5,664 bases of DNA from Caldifarciminota bacterium (GTDB lineage: Bacteria; Hydrothermota; UBA3072; WFRC01), in assembly GCA_015486685.1 (NCBI GenBank), contig WFRC01000103.1, forward strand, positions 1 to 5,664. Reading direction: 5' to 3'. Under the pieces are notes generated by a model. The model did not search any database, was not told the origin of the DNA, and saw only the letters and a list, made by a program, of their open reading frames with translations. This document shows positions 5,541 to 5,664 of this stretch, one piece after another (position 1 is the stretch's first letter; every line of letters begins with the position of its first letter). Position numbers and translations under genes: made by a program.

Positions 5541-5664
5541 GTCATGGTATCACCTACCTGCAACCGTGACTAAGCATTCCGCTAAGCATTTCAAGAGCCG
5601 TATTTATGTCATGGTATCACCTACCTGCAACCGTGACCTAAATACTATGAGATAATAGGAGGTA
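5541..5664. CRISPR. Two exact 30-bp direct repeats, probable edge of a CRISPR array
   Basis: The same 30 bases occur at 5541-5570 and 5608-5637 with no mismatch and with different flanking bases on both sides. The repeat begins GTCATGGTATC and ends GCAACCGTGAC, and its ends form a 7-bp dyad (GTCATGG with CCGTGAC, one T-G pair). The 37-bp interval 5571-5607 is unrelated to the repeat. A further 27 bases after the second copy reach the window end. Repeat length, spacer length and palindromic ends are typical of CRISPR, but only two copies are visible and no cas gene is in the window. Orientation and type cannot be assigned. A tandem regulatory repeat is the main alternative. Confidence 0.5.

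Noticed and set aside
5377..5655. Plus-strand 92-codon frame across the 30-bp repeats
   Set aside because: It reads through two exact repeats in different frames (period 67), has low-complexity composition, no promoter or ribosome site at its start, and resembles no family I know.

Overview
The window looks archaeal. Coding regions start about 25 bases after the centre of A/T-rich TATA boxes, so several transcripts are probably leaderless. Internal or UTR-bearing genes use GGTG-type Shine-Dalgarno sites. The genes encode a geranylgeranyl-reductase-family flavoprotein and UbiA-type prenyltransferases, a typical archaeal isoprenoid set. Base composition is moderately A/T-rich. A euryarchaeon of the Thermoplasmata type fits, but that placement is inference and no marker gene is present.

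Layout. Bases 1-93 hold the tail of something upstream, a T-run and a TATA box. Bases 94-1518 (+) encode an exported, membrane-anchored protein that resembles CrtC/AttH/Svf1 lipocalin-like proteins, with a C-terminal Ig/Fn3-like domain. Bases 1566-3002 (+) encode a polytopic membrane protein whose C-terminal half looks like a UbiA domain without its Asp-rich motifs. Twelve bases later, 3015-4137 (+) encodes a geranylgeranyl reductase-like enzyme whose frame is broken by one extra A in an A8 run. Bases 4138-4413 lie between convergent genes and hold a 229-bp inverted-repeat-bounded, hairpin-rich element. Bases 4414-5271 (-) encode an intact UbiA-family prenyltransferase. Bases 5281-5664 hold its promoter, about 200 bp with no convincing gene, and two exact 30-bp repeats 37 bp apart, which may be the edge of a CRISPR array running off the window.

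How the genes may work together. The intact UbiA could join a prenyl chain to an acceptor, the reductase could saturate prenyl double bonds, the degenerate UbiA fusion could bind or carry a prenyl substrate, and the exported lipocalin-like protein could bind or modify a hydrophobic product outside the cell. The degenerate and the intact UbiA genes lie on opposite strands and share a strikingly similar promoter block: a 9-base match and an 11-base match at identical spacing. This suggests co-regulation. The pathway product (membrane lipid, quinone or carotenoid-like) cannot be read from the sequence.
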